Assembly (NCBI GenBank): GCA_900550835.1 | Contig: URTP01000018.1 | Location: 1 to 19,748, forward strand | Length of the DNA stretch: 19,748 nt | Direction: 5' to 3' | DNA from: an uncultured Collinsella sp. | GTDB taxonomy: Bacteria > Actinomycetota > Coriobacteriia > Coriobacteriales > Coriobacteriaceae | Part shown: piece by piece, positions 1-6,010 of the stretch | How the letters are laid out: each line of letters starts with the position of its first letter | How positions within the stretch are numbered: position 1 is the first letter of the stretch | Notes under the pieces: model-generated | Seen by the model: only the letters and a program-made list of their open reading frames with translations | What the model was told of the DNA's origin: nothing | The model's database searches: none | Translations under genes and position numbers: made by a program

Positions 1-27
1 CGGGTCGCCCGCAGTGGGGGCGACCCG
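1..27 (-). terminator. Hairpin after the deoR-type gene
   Basis: Positions 1-10 and 18-27 are perfect reverse complements (CGGGTCGCCC / GGGCGACCCG) around a 7-nt loop. The hairpin lies 10 bases beyond the stop codon of the minus-strand regulator, so it is the likely terminator of that gene. The window edge cuts off whatever T-run would follow on the minus strand. Confidence 0.6.
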
Positions 28-37
28 GCCATTTGAG

Positions 38-829
38 CTATTTTGCAATATAGAGCTTGGGATGACTGCGACTGCTCTCAATCGCCGCCGTCATGATGCC
101 CTCGTCGTCTCCATCAACGATGATGCCGTCGAGGTCATCGATCTGCGCGGACTGATAAAAACTGGTCTTGTTGAACTTTCCCTGGTCAACCATCATGTAG
201 CCCTGGTTTGAGTTGGTAAGGTACATATGCTTGATCATGGCCGAGAAGTCGTGCTCGACGGTAAAACCGTGGTCGGGGTGGAATCCATCGGCACTGACAA
301 ACGCCTTGTCGGCATGTAGTTTGCTCATGCAGTCGAGCGTTAGTGCGCCCGCGAGATAGAGGTGGCCCTTGCGCACGGAGCCGCCCAGCAGCACCACCGA
401 AGCGTTGGGGAGATTGAAGCTGGCGTAGTTCGCGATTGCAAGATCGCCGGTGATAATGGTGATCTCGCGCTTGTCCATGAGGGCCTTAGCGAAGTAAAAG
501 CCTGTGGTGCCGATATCAATTACCAGAACATCGCCATCATCAACAAGAGTTGCTGCGGTTGCGGCGATGGCCTCCTTGGCCTCGACTTGGACATTGATGC
601 GCTCCTCGGGATACGAGATTGCGTTGGAGCGAGAAAGCGATACCGCTCCACCGCGTACGCGACGCAGCTTGCCTTCGGATTCCAGCGAGATGAGGTCGTG
701 TCGTGCGGTGACTTCCGAAACCGAAAAACGGCGAACGATGTCGGATACCGAGATATTTGGCTTTTCGGCCAGCCAATTCATGATAAATCGCTGGCGCTCA
801 GCCGGCGAAAGGTCTGAAGTAGATGCCAT
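38..829 (-). CDS. DeoR-family transcriptional repressor of the adjacent PTS operon
   Basis: 263 residues, the usual DeoR-family length. Residues about 8-65 form the winged helix (SVSDIVRRFSVSEVTARHDLISLE, then GKLRRVRGGAV). The rest is the DeoRC sugar-phosphate sensor domain, recognisable from IDIGTTGFYFAKAL, GGSVRKGHLYLAG, ADKAFVSADGFHPDHGFT and VDQGKFNKTSF. DeoR proteins usually repress sugar operons and release DNA when a phosphorylated sugar binds. The gene is divergent from the transaldolase-PTS operon, so it probably controls that operon and itself. The start at 829 is chosen because AAAGGAG sits just upstream; an open frame continues to 976 but has no better ribosome site. The effector cannot be read from the sequence. 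Confidence 0.9.
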   Translation of the reverse strand: MASTSDLSPAERQRFIMNWLAEKPNISVSDIVRRFSVSEVTARHDLISLESEGKLRRVRGGAVSLSRSNAISYPEERINVQVEAKEAIAATAATLVDDGDVLVIDIGTTGFYFAKALMDKREITIITGDLAIANYASFNLPNASVVLLGGSVRKGHLYLAGALTLDCMSKLHADKAFVSADGFHPDHGFTVEHDFSAMIKHMYLTNSNQGYMMVDQGKFNKTSFYQSAQIDDLDGIIVDGDDEGIMTAAIESSRSHPKLYIAK

Positions 830-1177
830 ATGCCGCTCCTTTTGAACAAAAGGTAAAAGATGCGCCTTTCGTAATCGAAATATAACGTATCGATATGAAA
901 AGAACAAGGCAAATTCGAATGAATCAAAAGAACGGAATGGCATGTCACAAATGCATGCGTAGCAGATAGTTCGCACGTAGACGGCCTATAAAGAGTCTCA
1001 TTCTGAAGGTGCCGCCCAAAAGAAGTACGTTCACACCCGATATTCGACCGTTCACGGAAAGTTGACAATTGAGCTTTCGATGGCTTTTGAAATAGTTTAT
1101 AAAAGAAAGCCGAAAAGCTTTTGAAACAAAGAAGAAGGCTTTCGATAGCAATAGTGCTAGATGAGAAAGGACCGAAC
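830..1177. promoter_or_regulatory. Divergent promoter and operator region
   Basis: This 348-bp AT-richer gap holds no convincing gene. For the regulator (minus strand), TTGTTC, 16 bp and TTATAT (-10 at 885-880) form a plausible promoter. A palindrome TTTCG-TAAT-CGAAA (867-880) lies at the -10 end. For the operon (plus strand) a perfect TTGACA occurs at 1062-1067, but no good -10 box is correctly spaced. The 12-mer GCTTTCGATRGC occurs twice (1073-1084, 1138-1149) downstream of it. The shared TTTCG element suggests DeoR half-sites; this is inference. Confidence 0.5.
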
Positions 1178-1888
1178 ATGGCGATTAAGGTGTTTGCCGA
1201 CGGCGCTAACCTCGAAGGCATGCTTGACATGCATGACAATGGCAACGTTCAGGGCTTCACGACCAATCCTTCCCTTATGAAGGCCGGTGGCGTGACTGAC
1301 TACCGCGCTTTTGCCAAGACGGTTCTTGAGCACATTACCGATGTGTCGGTTTCTTTTGAGGTATTCGCCGACGACGAGGCTGGTATGGAAGCCGAGGCTC
1401 GCGAGATCGCAACCTGGGCAGACAACGTCTACGTTAAGATCCCGGCGCTCAACACTAAGGGCGAGTCCACTGCCGCGCTGGTCAAGCGCCTTTCTGCCGA
1501 CGGCATCAAGGTGAATGTCACCACTATCTTCACGCCCGAGCAGGTCGACGAGTTTGTCGATGCCGTCTCTGCCGAGACCCCCTCTATTCTGTCCATCTTC
1601 GCCGGTCGCATTGCCGATACCGGCGTAGATCCGCTGCCCCTCATGGCGGAGTCCGTAAAGAAGGCTGCCGTTAAGCCTGCTGCCGAGGTTCTCTGGGCGT
1701 CTACGCGCGAGGTCCTCAATATCTTCCAGGCGGAGTCCGTTGGATGCCAGATCATTACGGTCCCCAATGCCCTTCTTGCCAAACGCAAGAATTTCGGGAA
1801 AGATTTGCTTGAGTACTCGCTTGATACGGTCAAGGGCTTTGCCCGCGACATCCAGGCACTTGGTTTCCATATCTTGCCCGAGGAGTAG
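1178..1888 (+). CDS. Transaldolase-family protein (FSA/TalC-like), copy 1
   Basis: 236 residues, a class I aldolase of the small transaldolase / fructose-6-phosphate aldolase group. Visible active-site elements are Asp8 (FADGANLEG), the TTNPS loop at 28-32, the Schiff-base lysine Lys87 in NVYVKIP, and FAGRIADTG at 141-149 with a phosphate-binding Arg144. The position that is catalytic Tyr131 in E. coli FSA is Phe141 here, as in classical transaldolase, so transfer of a dihydroxyacetone unit is more likely than free aldol cleavage. The start at 1178 has GAGAAAGG upstream; an ATG at 1121 is rejected because it lacks a ribosome site. It is the first gene of the PTS operon, with the IIA gene 9 bp downstream, so it probably processes the imported sugar phosphate. 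Confidence 0.85.
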   Translation: MAIKVFADGANLEGMLDMHDNGNVQGFTTNPSLMKAGGVTDYRAFAKTVLEHITDVSVSFEVFADDEAGMEAEAREIATWADNVYVKIPALNTKGESTAALVKRLSADGIKVNVTTIFTPEQVDEFVDAVSAETPSILSIFAGRIADTGVDPLPLMAESVKKAAVKPAAEVLWASTREVLNIFQAESVGCQIITVPNALLAKRKNFGKDLLEYSLDTVKGFARDIQALGFHILPEE

Positions 1889-1897
1889 GGGACGAGC

Positions 1898-2344
1898 ATG
1901 CTGACCGATCTTCTTAAGCCCGAGCTTGTTGCCTGCCACGTCGAGGCCTCCGATTGGGAGGAAGCGATCAGGGCATGCGGTAAGTTGCTCGTAGGCGCTG
2001 GCAAATGCGACCAGAGCTATGTTGACGCCATGATTTCATCGGTTCACAAATTCGGCCCCTATATGGTCTTGGAAGAGGGCATCGCCATGCCCCACGCTCA
2101 GGCAGATGGCAATGTGAGCGAAGCGGGAATCTGTATCGTCACGCTTGACCCTGCCGTTGCGTTTGGACACGAGGATTTTGATCCGGTTCACGTGCTCGTG
2201 GGCATTTGCGCACCCGACCCCAAGGCTCATCTTGGCTGCTTGGCTGAGCTTTCGCAGATGTTCGAGGACGAGGACTGCGTTGCCAAGCTCAGCGCATGCG
2301 ATACGCCCGAGCAGGTTTTGGAGACCATGCGTTCATTCTTTTAG
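1898..2344 (+). CDS. PTS sugar transporter subunit IIA (fructose/mannitol/ascorbate-type fold)
   Basis: 148 residues, matching a single PTS EIIA type-2 domain. His66 in EEGIAMPHAQ is the phosphorylated histidine that receives phosphate from HPr and hands it to IIB. The helix KAHLGCLAELSQMFED is typical of the family. The protein is cytoplasmic. The gene starts 9 bp after the transaldolase stop, with GGGGA upstream of the ATG, and it precedes IIB and IIC in one operon. Substrate specificity cannot be inferred from IIA. Confidence 0.9.
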   Translation: MLTDLLKPELVACHVEASDWEEAIRACGKLLVGAGKCDQSYVDAMISSVHKFGPYMVLEEGIAMPHAQADGNVSEAGICIVTLDPAVAFGHEDFDPVHVLVGICAPDPKAHLGCLAELSQMFEDEDCVAKLSACDTPEQVLETMRSFF

Positions 2345-2419
2345 GCCTTAATGGCACGGCGATGCGTCGCCGCTTTTGGATAGACGGAAAACCGTCACGT
2401 GTAGGAGAGGAAGGTTGCC
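2345..2419 (+). promoter_or_regulatory. IIA-IIB intercistronic gap with two small hairpins
   Basis: This 75-bp gap inside the operon holds CGGCGA-TGCG-TCGCCG (2357-2372) followed by CTTTT, then GACGG-AAAA-CCGTC (2383-2396). The first resembles a weak terminator or attenuator. Such hairpins can set relative expression of IIA against IIB and IIC, but no regulatory role is shown. Confidence 0.35.
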
Positions 2420-2695
2420 ATGCATATCATCACCGTATGCGGAAACGGCATCGGGTCCAGCCTGATGCTCGCTGGCAAAGTCGAGGAGCTTTGCGAGGAG
2501 GAGGGCATCAAGGCCGACGTTGAGTCTATGGACCTAAATGGTGCTTCTTCCGCAAATCCGGATCTGTTTATCACCGTTAAGGAGCTCGCCCCCGAGCTCC
2601 ATGGCAACGTTGTGATCGTTCGCAGCTATGTGAACAAGAAAAAGATCCGCGAGGATGCCCTTGAGGCCATCAAGGCGGCTGCCGCAAACGCCTAA
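2420..2695 (+). CDS. PTS sugar transporter subunit IIB (lactose/cellobiose/ascorbate superfamily)
   Basis: 91 residues, the usual size of a free IIB. The N-terminal strand and P-loop ITVCGNGIGSSLML contains Cys7, the residue that is phosphorylated by IIA and passes phosphate to the sugar during transport. The arrangement C-G-x-G-x-G-S-S matches UlaB/GatB-type IIB proteins. GGAGAGGAAGG precedes the ATG. The gene lies between IIA and IIC and completes the cytoplasmic phosphoryl relay. Confidence 0.9.
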   Translation: MHIITVCGNGIGSSLMLAGKVEELCEEEGIKADVESMDLNGASSANPDLFITVKELAPELHGNVVIVRSYVNKKKIREDALEAIKAAAANA

Positions 2696-2709
2696 AGCGG
2701 CATAAAAAA

Positions 2710-2742
2710 GGGCGGTTCCCTGTGGAAGAGGGAAACGCGCCC
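2710..2742. other. Strong intercistronic hairpin between IIB and IIC
   Basis: GGGCG/GTTCCCT pairs with AGGGAAAC/GCGCCC with a small bulge. Six A residues (2704-2709) flank it on the left, so on the minus strand it has the form of an intrinsic terminator (stem then T6). On the plus strand it is an RNA hairpin just ahead of the IIC ribosome site. Confidence 0.45.
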
Positions 2743-2766
2743 ACGTTAGAGAGAAAGGAAGCGCAG

Positions 2767-4158
2767 ATGCAAGCCATCCTTCCCATACTTGAGTTTATCC
2801 AATCAATTCTGACCAAGCCAGCGTGGATTATGGGTCTATTCGCTTTTGTGGGCCTTGTCGCGCTTAAGCGCCCCGCCCACAAGGTGATGACGGGCACCCT
2901 GAAGCCCATTCTGGGTTACATCATGCTGTCTGCCGGCGCCGCTGTTGTTCAGGAGAACCTTGCTCCGCTGGGTACCTTCATCGAGACCGGTTTCCACATC
3001 ACCGGCGTCGTGCCCAACAACGAGGTCGTCGTTTCGATGGCTCAGAGCGTCCTCGGCGTTCAGACCATGATGATCCTGATTCTCGGCTACGTCGTGAACA
3101 TTATCATTGCCCGCTTTACCAAGTTTAAGTACATCTTCCTGACGGGCCATCACAGCATGTTTATGGCTTGCCTGCTGTCTGCCGTTCTGCAGGCATCTGG
3201 CTTCCAGGATGTCCAGCTTGTCATCGTGGGCGGCATGTTCCTGGGCCTCGTGAGCGCTATGCTTCCCGCCGTTGGTCAGCGTTTCACCGAGAAGGTTACC
3301 GATGGCGATGAAATCGCCATGGGCCACTTCGGTTCACTCGCCTATTACATCTCCGCTGCAGTCGGTACGCTTTTTGCTAAGGACGCCGAGGAGAACAGCA
3401 CCGAGAAGATCGAGGTTCCCGAGAAGTTCGCCTTCCTGCGCGACACTACCATCTCCACGGCTCTTACCATGGCCTTCTTCTACCTGGTTACCGCTTTCGC
3501 CGCTTACATCGCAGATCCTGCGGTCGTCACCAAGACCGCTGGCGGCGACAACGTGATTGTCTATGCCCTGACCTGTGCCCTGTCCTTTGCCGTTGGTGTC
3601 ACCATCGTCTATAACGGCGTTCGTATGATCCTTGCCGACCTGGTCCCGGCTTTCCAGGGCATCTCCAACAAGCTGATCCCCGGTGCCATCCCCGCCGTCG
3701 ACTGCGCCGTCTTCTTCCCCTATGCTCCCACCGCCGTCATCCTCGGCTTTGTCGCTTCCTTTATCGGTGGCGTGGTCGGTATGTTCATCGTGGGCGCTAC
3801 CCTGGGCATCTTCATCATCCCGGGCATGGTTCCTCACTTCTTCTGCGGTGCTACCGCAGGCATCTACGGCAATGCTACCGGCGGTCGCAAGGGCGCAGCT
3901 CTTGGCGCTTTCGTCAACGGCCTGCTCATCACCTTTGCCCCGGCCCTGCTCCTGCCCGTTCTTGACGTCTTTGGCTTCAAGAACACTACGTTCGGCGACT
4001 TCGATTTCTCCGTCATTGGTATTACGCTTGGCCGCGCTGCCGAGGCCTTCGGTACCACCGGTGTCTACGCGATTCTTGCTGTCCTTCTGATCGTCGCCTT
4101 CGTTCCCAACTTCATCCACACCAAGGGTGCTGTGATTAACCACGTTGAGGAAGAGTAA
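2767..4158 (+). CDS. PTS transporter subunit IIC, UlaA (ascorbate-class) family
   Basis: 463 residues, close to the length of E. coli UlaA, and highly hydrophobic with about ten or more membrane segments. It resembles UlaA by eye in the segments FLTGHHSMF, KVTDGDEIAMGHFGSLAYYI and FQGISNKLIPGAIPAVDCAVFFPYAPTAVILGF. It forms the membrane channel that binds and translocates the sugar while IIB phosphorylates it. The start at 2767 has GAAAGGAAG upstream; an in-frame ATG at 2722 lies in the intercistronic hairpin and is rejected. UlaA-family proteins are not all ascorbate transporters, and no ulaD/E/F/G-type genes are nearby, so no gene symbol is given. Confidence 0.9.
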   Translation: MQAILPILEFIQSILTKPAWIMGLFAFVGLVALKRPAHKVMTGTLKPILGYIMLSAGAAVVQENLAPLGTFIETGFHITGVVPNNEVVVSMAQSVLGVQTMMILILGYVVNIIIARFTKFKYIFLTGHHSMFMACLLSAVLQASGFQDVQLVIVGGMFLGLVSAMLPAVGQRFTEKVTDGDEIAMGHFGSLAYYISAAVGTLFAKDAEENSTEKIEVPEKFAFLRDTTISTALTMAFFYLVTAFAAYIADPAVVTKTAGGDNVIVYALTCALSFAVGVTIVYNGVRMILADLVPAFQGISNKLIPGAIPAVDCAVFFPYAPTAVILGFVASFIGGVVGMFIVGATLGIFIIPGMVPHFFCGATAGIYGNATGGRKGAALGAFVNGLLITFAPALLLPVLDVFGFKNTTFGDFDFSVIGITLGRAAEAFGTTGVYAILAVLLIVAFVPNFIHTKGAVINHVEEE

Positions 4159-4215
4159 CCCAGGCATACGTTAAGCCCTAATCGGGCGGAGCTCCGATAA
4201 CCGGCTCCTACACGG

Positions 4216-4253
4216 AAGCGGTGACGTCTCAATCGAGGCGTCACCGCTTTTTG
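4216..4253 (+). terminator. Intrinsic terminator of the PTS operon
   Basis: AAGCGGTGACG (4216-4226) pairs perfectly with CGTCACCGCTT (4239-4249). The stem continues through TCTC/GAGG to an AATC loop, and five T residues follow (4248-4252). It lies about 60 bp after the IIC stop. It separates the operon from the second transaldolase gene, which therefore needs its own promoter. Confidence 0.9.
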
Positions 4254-4482
4254 CTTTGGAGCGATTGTGAATATGAGCCGGCGAGGCGCTGCTTCTGTTC
4301 CGTGAACGGAATCAAACGCAATGATCGGCAAAAACGTTTTGCCGCTGGGGTGTCGATATAAAAATGGTAAAACTGCAAAACCGTTCGCCGAGAAGATAAA
4401 AACCCGCAGTTCACGCCTTGATAAACGTAGATAAAGTATTTAGCAGTTTACCGGCCTTGTGCAAGCGAAAGGAATCAGGCAG
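4254..4482 (+). promoter_or_regulatory. Promoter and operator region of the second transaldolase gene
   Basis: With the 3' trailer of the PTS operon this makes a 324-bp gap with no gene. It contains a perfect inverted repeat CGGCAAAA-ACG-TTTTGCCG (4326-4344). A -10-like TATAAA lies at 4357-4362, so the palindrome would cover the -35 position, the usual place for a repressor site. A second TTGATA lies at 4418-4423, but no convincing -10 box follows it. GAAAGGA upstream of 4483 is the ribosome site. Confidence 0.45.
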
Positions 4483-5187
4483 ATGGCAATCAAGGTGTTC
4501 GCTGACGGTGCAAACCTCGAGGGCATGCTCGACATGTACGAGAACGGCAACGTTCAGGGTTTCACGACCAACCCGTCCCTTATGAAGAAGGGCGGCGTGA
4601 CGGATTACCGCGCGTTTGCCAAGGAGGTTCTGGCCCACATCACCGATGTGTCCGTGTCGTTTGAGGTCTTTGCCGACGACGTCGAGACCATGGAGGTCGA
4701 GGCCCGCGAGATCGCTACCTGGGCTGAGAACGTCTACGTCAAGATTCCGTGCGTGACCACCAAGGGTGAGTCCACCGCCGAGCTGGTGCGCAAGCTTTCC
4801 GCCGACGGCATCAAGGTCAACGTCACCACCATCTTTACGCCTGCGCAGGTCGACGAGATGGTCGAGGCCGTTGACGCCGAGACGCCATCCATCATCTCGC
4901 TCTTTGCCGGCCGCATCGCCGATACCGGCGTCGACCCCATTCCGTTTATGACGGAGTCGGTCAAGAAGGCCGCCGCCAAGCCCAACTGCGAGGTCCTGTG
5001 GGCGTCCACGCGTGAGCTTATCAATATCTACCAGGCGGAAGGATGCGGTTGCCAGATCATTACGGTGCCCAACAGCATCCTGGCCAAGCGCAAGAACATC
5101 GGTCGCGACCCGTACGAGGTCTCGCTCGACACCGTGCGCGGCTTTGCCAAGGATATCGCCGCTTTGGGCTTCCATATTCTGCCGTAA
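4483..5187 (+). CDS. Transaldolase-family protein (FSA/TalC-like), copy 2
   Basis: 234 residues, ungapped against copy 1 with about 43 differences by hand count (about 82% identity). It has the same Asp8, TTNPS loop, Lys87 Schiff-base residue and Phe141/Arg144. The copies differ mostly on presumed surface positions and at the C-terminus (this copy ends GFHILP; copy 1 has two extra Glu). The start at 4483 is preceded by GAAAGGA. The gene stands alone behind a terminator with its own regulatory region, so it can be expressed independently of the PTS. It may be the housekeeping enzyme with copy 1 as the inducible one, or the reverse; the sequence does not decide. Confidence 0.85.
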   Translation: MAIKVFADGANLEGMLDMYENGNVQGFTTNPSLMKKGGVTDYRAFAKEVLAHITDVSVSFEVFADDVETMEVEAREIATWAENVYVKIPCVTTKGESTAELVRKLSADGIKVNVTTIFTPAQVDEMVEAVDAETPSIISLFAGRIADTGVDPIPFMTESVKKAAAKPNCEVLWASTRELINIYQAEGCGCQIITVPNSILAKRKNIGRDPYEVSLDTVRGFAKDIAALGFHILP

Positions 5188-5217
5188 CGCGAACACTGAC
5201 TACGCCGCGGGCTGCTC

Positions 5218-5289
5218 GCCCCGGCCTTTCCTTTCCCTATCGCTCACGCGCTTCGCGAGGGTCGCGCTAGACAAAGGAAAGGCCGGGGC
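5218..5289. repeat. Long inverted repeat downstream of transaldolase copy 2
   Basis: The 17-mer at 5218-5234 (GCCCCGGCCTTTCCTTT) is the exact reverse complement of 5273-5289. The 38-nt interior has further short pairings around CGCG-CTTC-GCGAG. There is no T-run on either side, so this is not a standard intrinsic terminator. It could be a dispersed palindromic element or a processed 3' structure. Confidence 0.6.
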
Positions 5290-5322
5290 TGCCGACACGA
5301 GCTTGCCAGTAGGTTGGTGATA

Positions 5323-5341
5323 GGCTTCCATATCCTGCCGT
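5323..5341 (+). pseudogene. Stray copy of the transaldolase gene 3' end
   Basis: These 19 nt match the last codons of transaldolase copy 2 (5167-5185) at 18 of 19 positions and would encode GFHILP. The match is too long to expect by chance within 150 bp. It looks like the remnant of a deleted further copy or a short ectopic duplication. No other part of the gene is recognisable here. Confidence 0.45.
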
Positions 5342-5454
5342 GGACAAAGGTACCCCCGCCTGCGCCGTGCAAAATTGAGAGTATTCAGCAAGGTAAAGGC
5401 TTTTACCAGCTGGTTGAAGCACGGAACAACCCCCGTTTTGGCTCTGATTGAACT

Positions 5455-5488
5455 GCCTCCCATTTCTTGGACACAAGAAATGGGAGGC
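5455..5488 (+). promoter_or_regulatory. Hairpin enclosing the orfA ribosome-binding site
   Basis: GCCTCCCATTTCTT (5455-5468) pairs perfectly with 5475-5488 across a 6-nt loop. The right arm contains GGGAGG (5482-5487), the ribosome site for the orfA ATG at 5495, and a T-run follows. The left arm lies mostly in the terminal repeat. Transcripts entering from outside would hide the ribosome site; those started inside the arm would not. Confidence 0.6.
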
Positions 5489-5494
5489 TTTTTT

Positions 5495-6010
5495 ATGGCT
5501 GGAAACGCTTTGTACGACGTCGGGATGAGACTGCGAGCGGCAGAGCTGCACGACGAGGGGCACGGCCGCGCGGCGATCGCGGCCCTTCTCGGGATGCCGG
5601 AGGAAACCGTGAGAGAATGGCTGTGCACCTACAGGTCTGCTGGTATCGAGGTTCTGGCCATGATGGGAAAGAAACACACCGCCTATTCGTTCGAGACGAA
5701 GCTGGCCGCCGTCAGGGCGGTCGTCGACGAGGGCATGACGAAGCCCGAGGCCATGGAGAAGTTCGGGATAGCCTCGCCAAGCCCTTTCAAGAAATGGCTG
5801 AAGGCCTACAGGGAGGAGGGCCCGGAGGCGCTCAGGCCAAAGCCCAGGGGGAGGCCGAGGGGGTCCGGCTCCCCGTCCGGGGAGACGACGCGCGAGCAAG
5901 AGCTCGAGCGCAGGATCAAGAGGCTCGAGGCGGAGAACGCCTACCTAAAAAAATCGATCGCCCTGAAGGCGGAGAAACGCTCTCGAACGGCGAGAAGGCC
6001 GCGGTCGTGA
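5495..6010 (+). CDS. IS3-family transposase OrfA (DNA-binding subunit)
   Basis: 171 residues. Two helix-turn-helix segments are visible: about residues 10-48 (RAAIAALLGMPEETVREWL) and about 65-110 (TKPEAMEKFGIASPSPFKKWL). They are followed by a basic linker and a leucine-zipper-like helix, LERRIKRLEAENAYLKKSIAL, that normally mediates multimerisation. OrfA binds the IS ends and, alone, usually restrains transposition. The start is ATG 5495 with GGGAGG seven bases upstream. The stop overlaps the putative orfB start (GTGA at 6007-6010). A -1 frameshift near codon 153 yields the OrfAB fusion. Confidence 0.9.
   Translation: MAGNALYDVGMRLRAAELHDEGHGRAAIAALLGMPEETVREWLCTYRSAGIEVLAMMGKKHTAYSFETKLAAVRAVVDEGMTKPEAMEKFGIASPSPFKKWLKAYREEGPEALRPKPRGRPRGSGSPSGETTREQELERRIKRLEAENAYLKKSIALKAEKRSRTARRPRS
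5947..5953 (+). other. Programmed -1 frameshift slippery heptamer (A AAA AAA)
   Basis: Seven A residues sit in the correct phase: orfA codons CTA-AAA-AAA-TCG occupy 5945-5956. Slipping back one base joins orfA frame to orfB frame, giving a fusion of about 454 residues that runs YLKK-IDRPEGG into the catalytic part. This is the normal route to active IS3-family transposase. Confidence 0.85.

Noticed and set aside
2767..4158. Naming the PTS as a true ascorbate transporter (ulaABC)
   Set aside because: Family similarity of IIC alone does not fix the substrate, and the ascorbate catabolic genes are missing.
3334..4167. A 277-codon minus-strand frame opposite the PTS IIC gene
   Set aside because: It consists of Asp/Gly/Glu-rich low-complexity sequence that mirrors hydrophobic codons of IIC. 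The nearby minus-strand terminator shape is reported separately, but it does not make this a gene.
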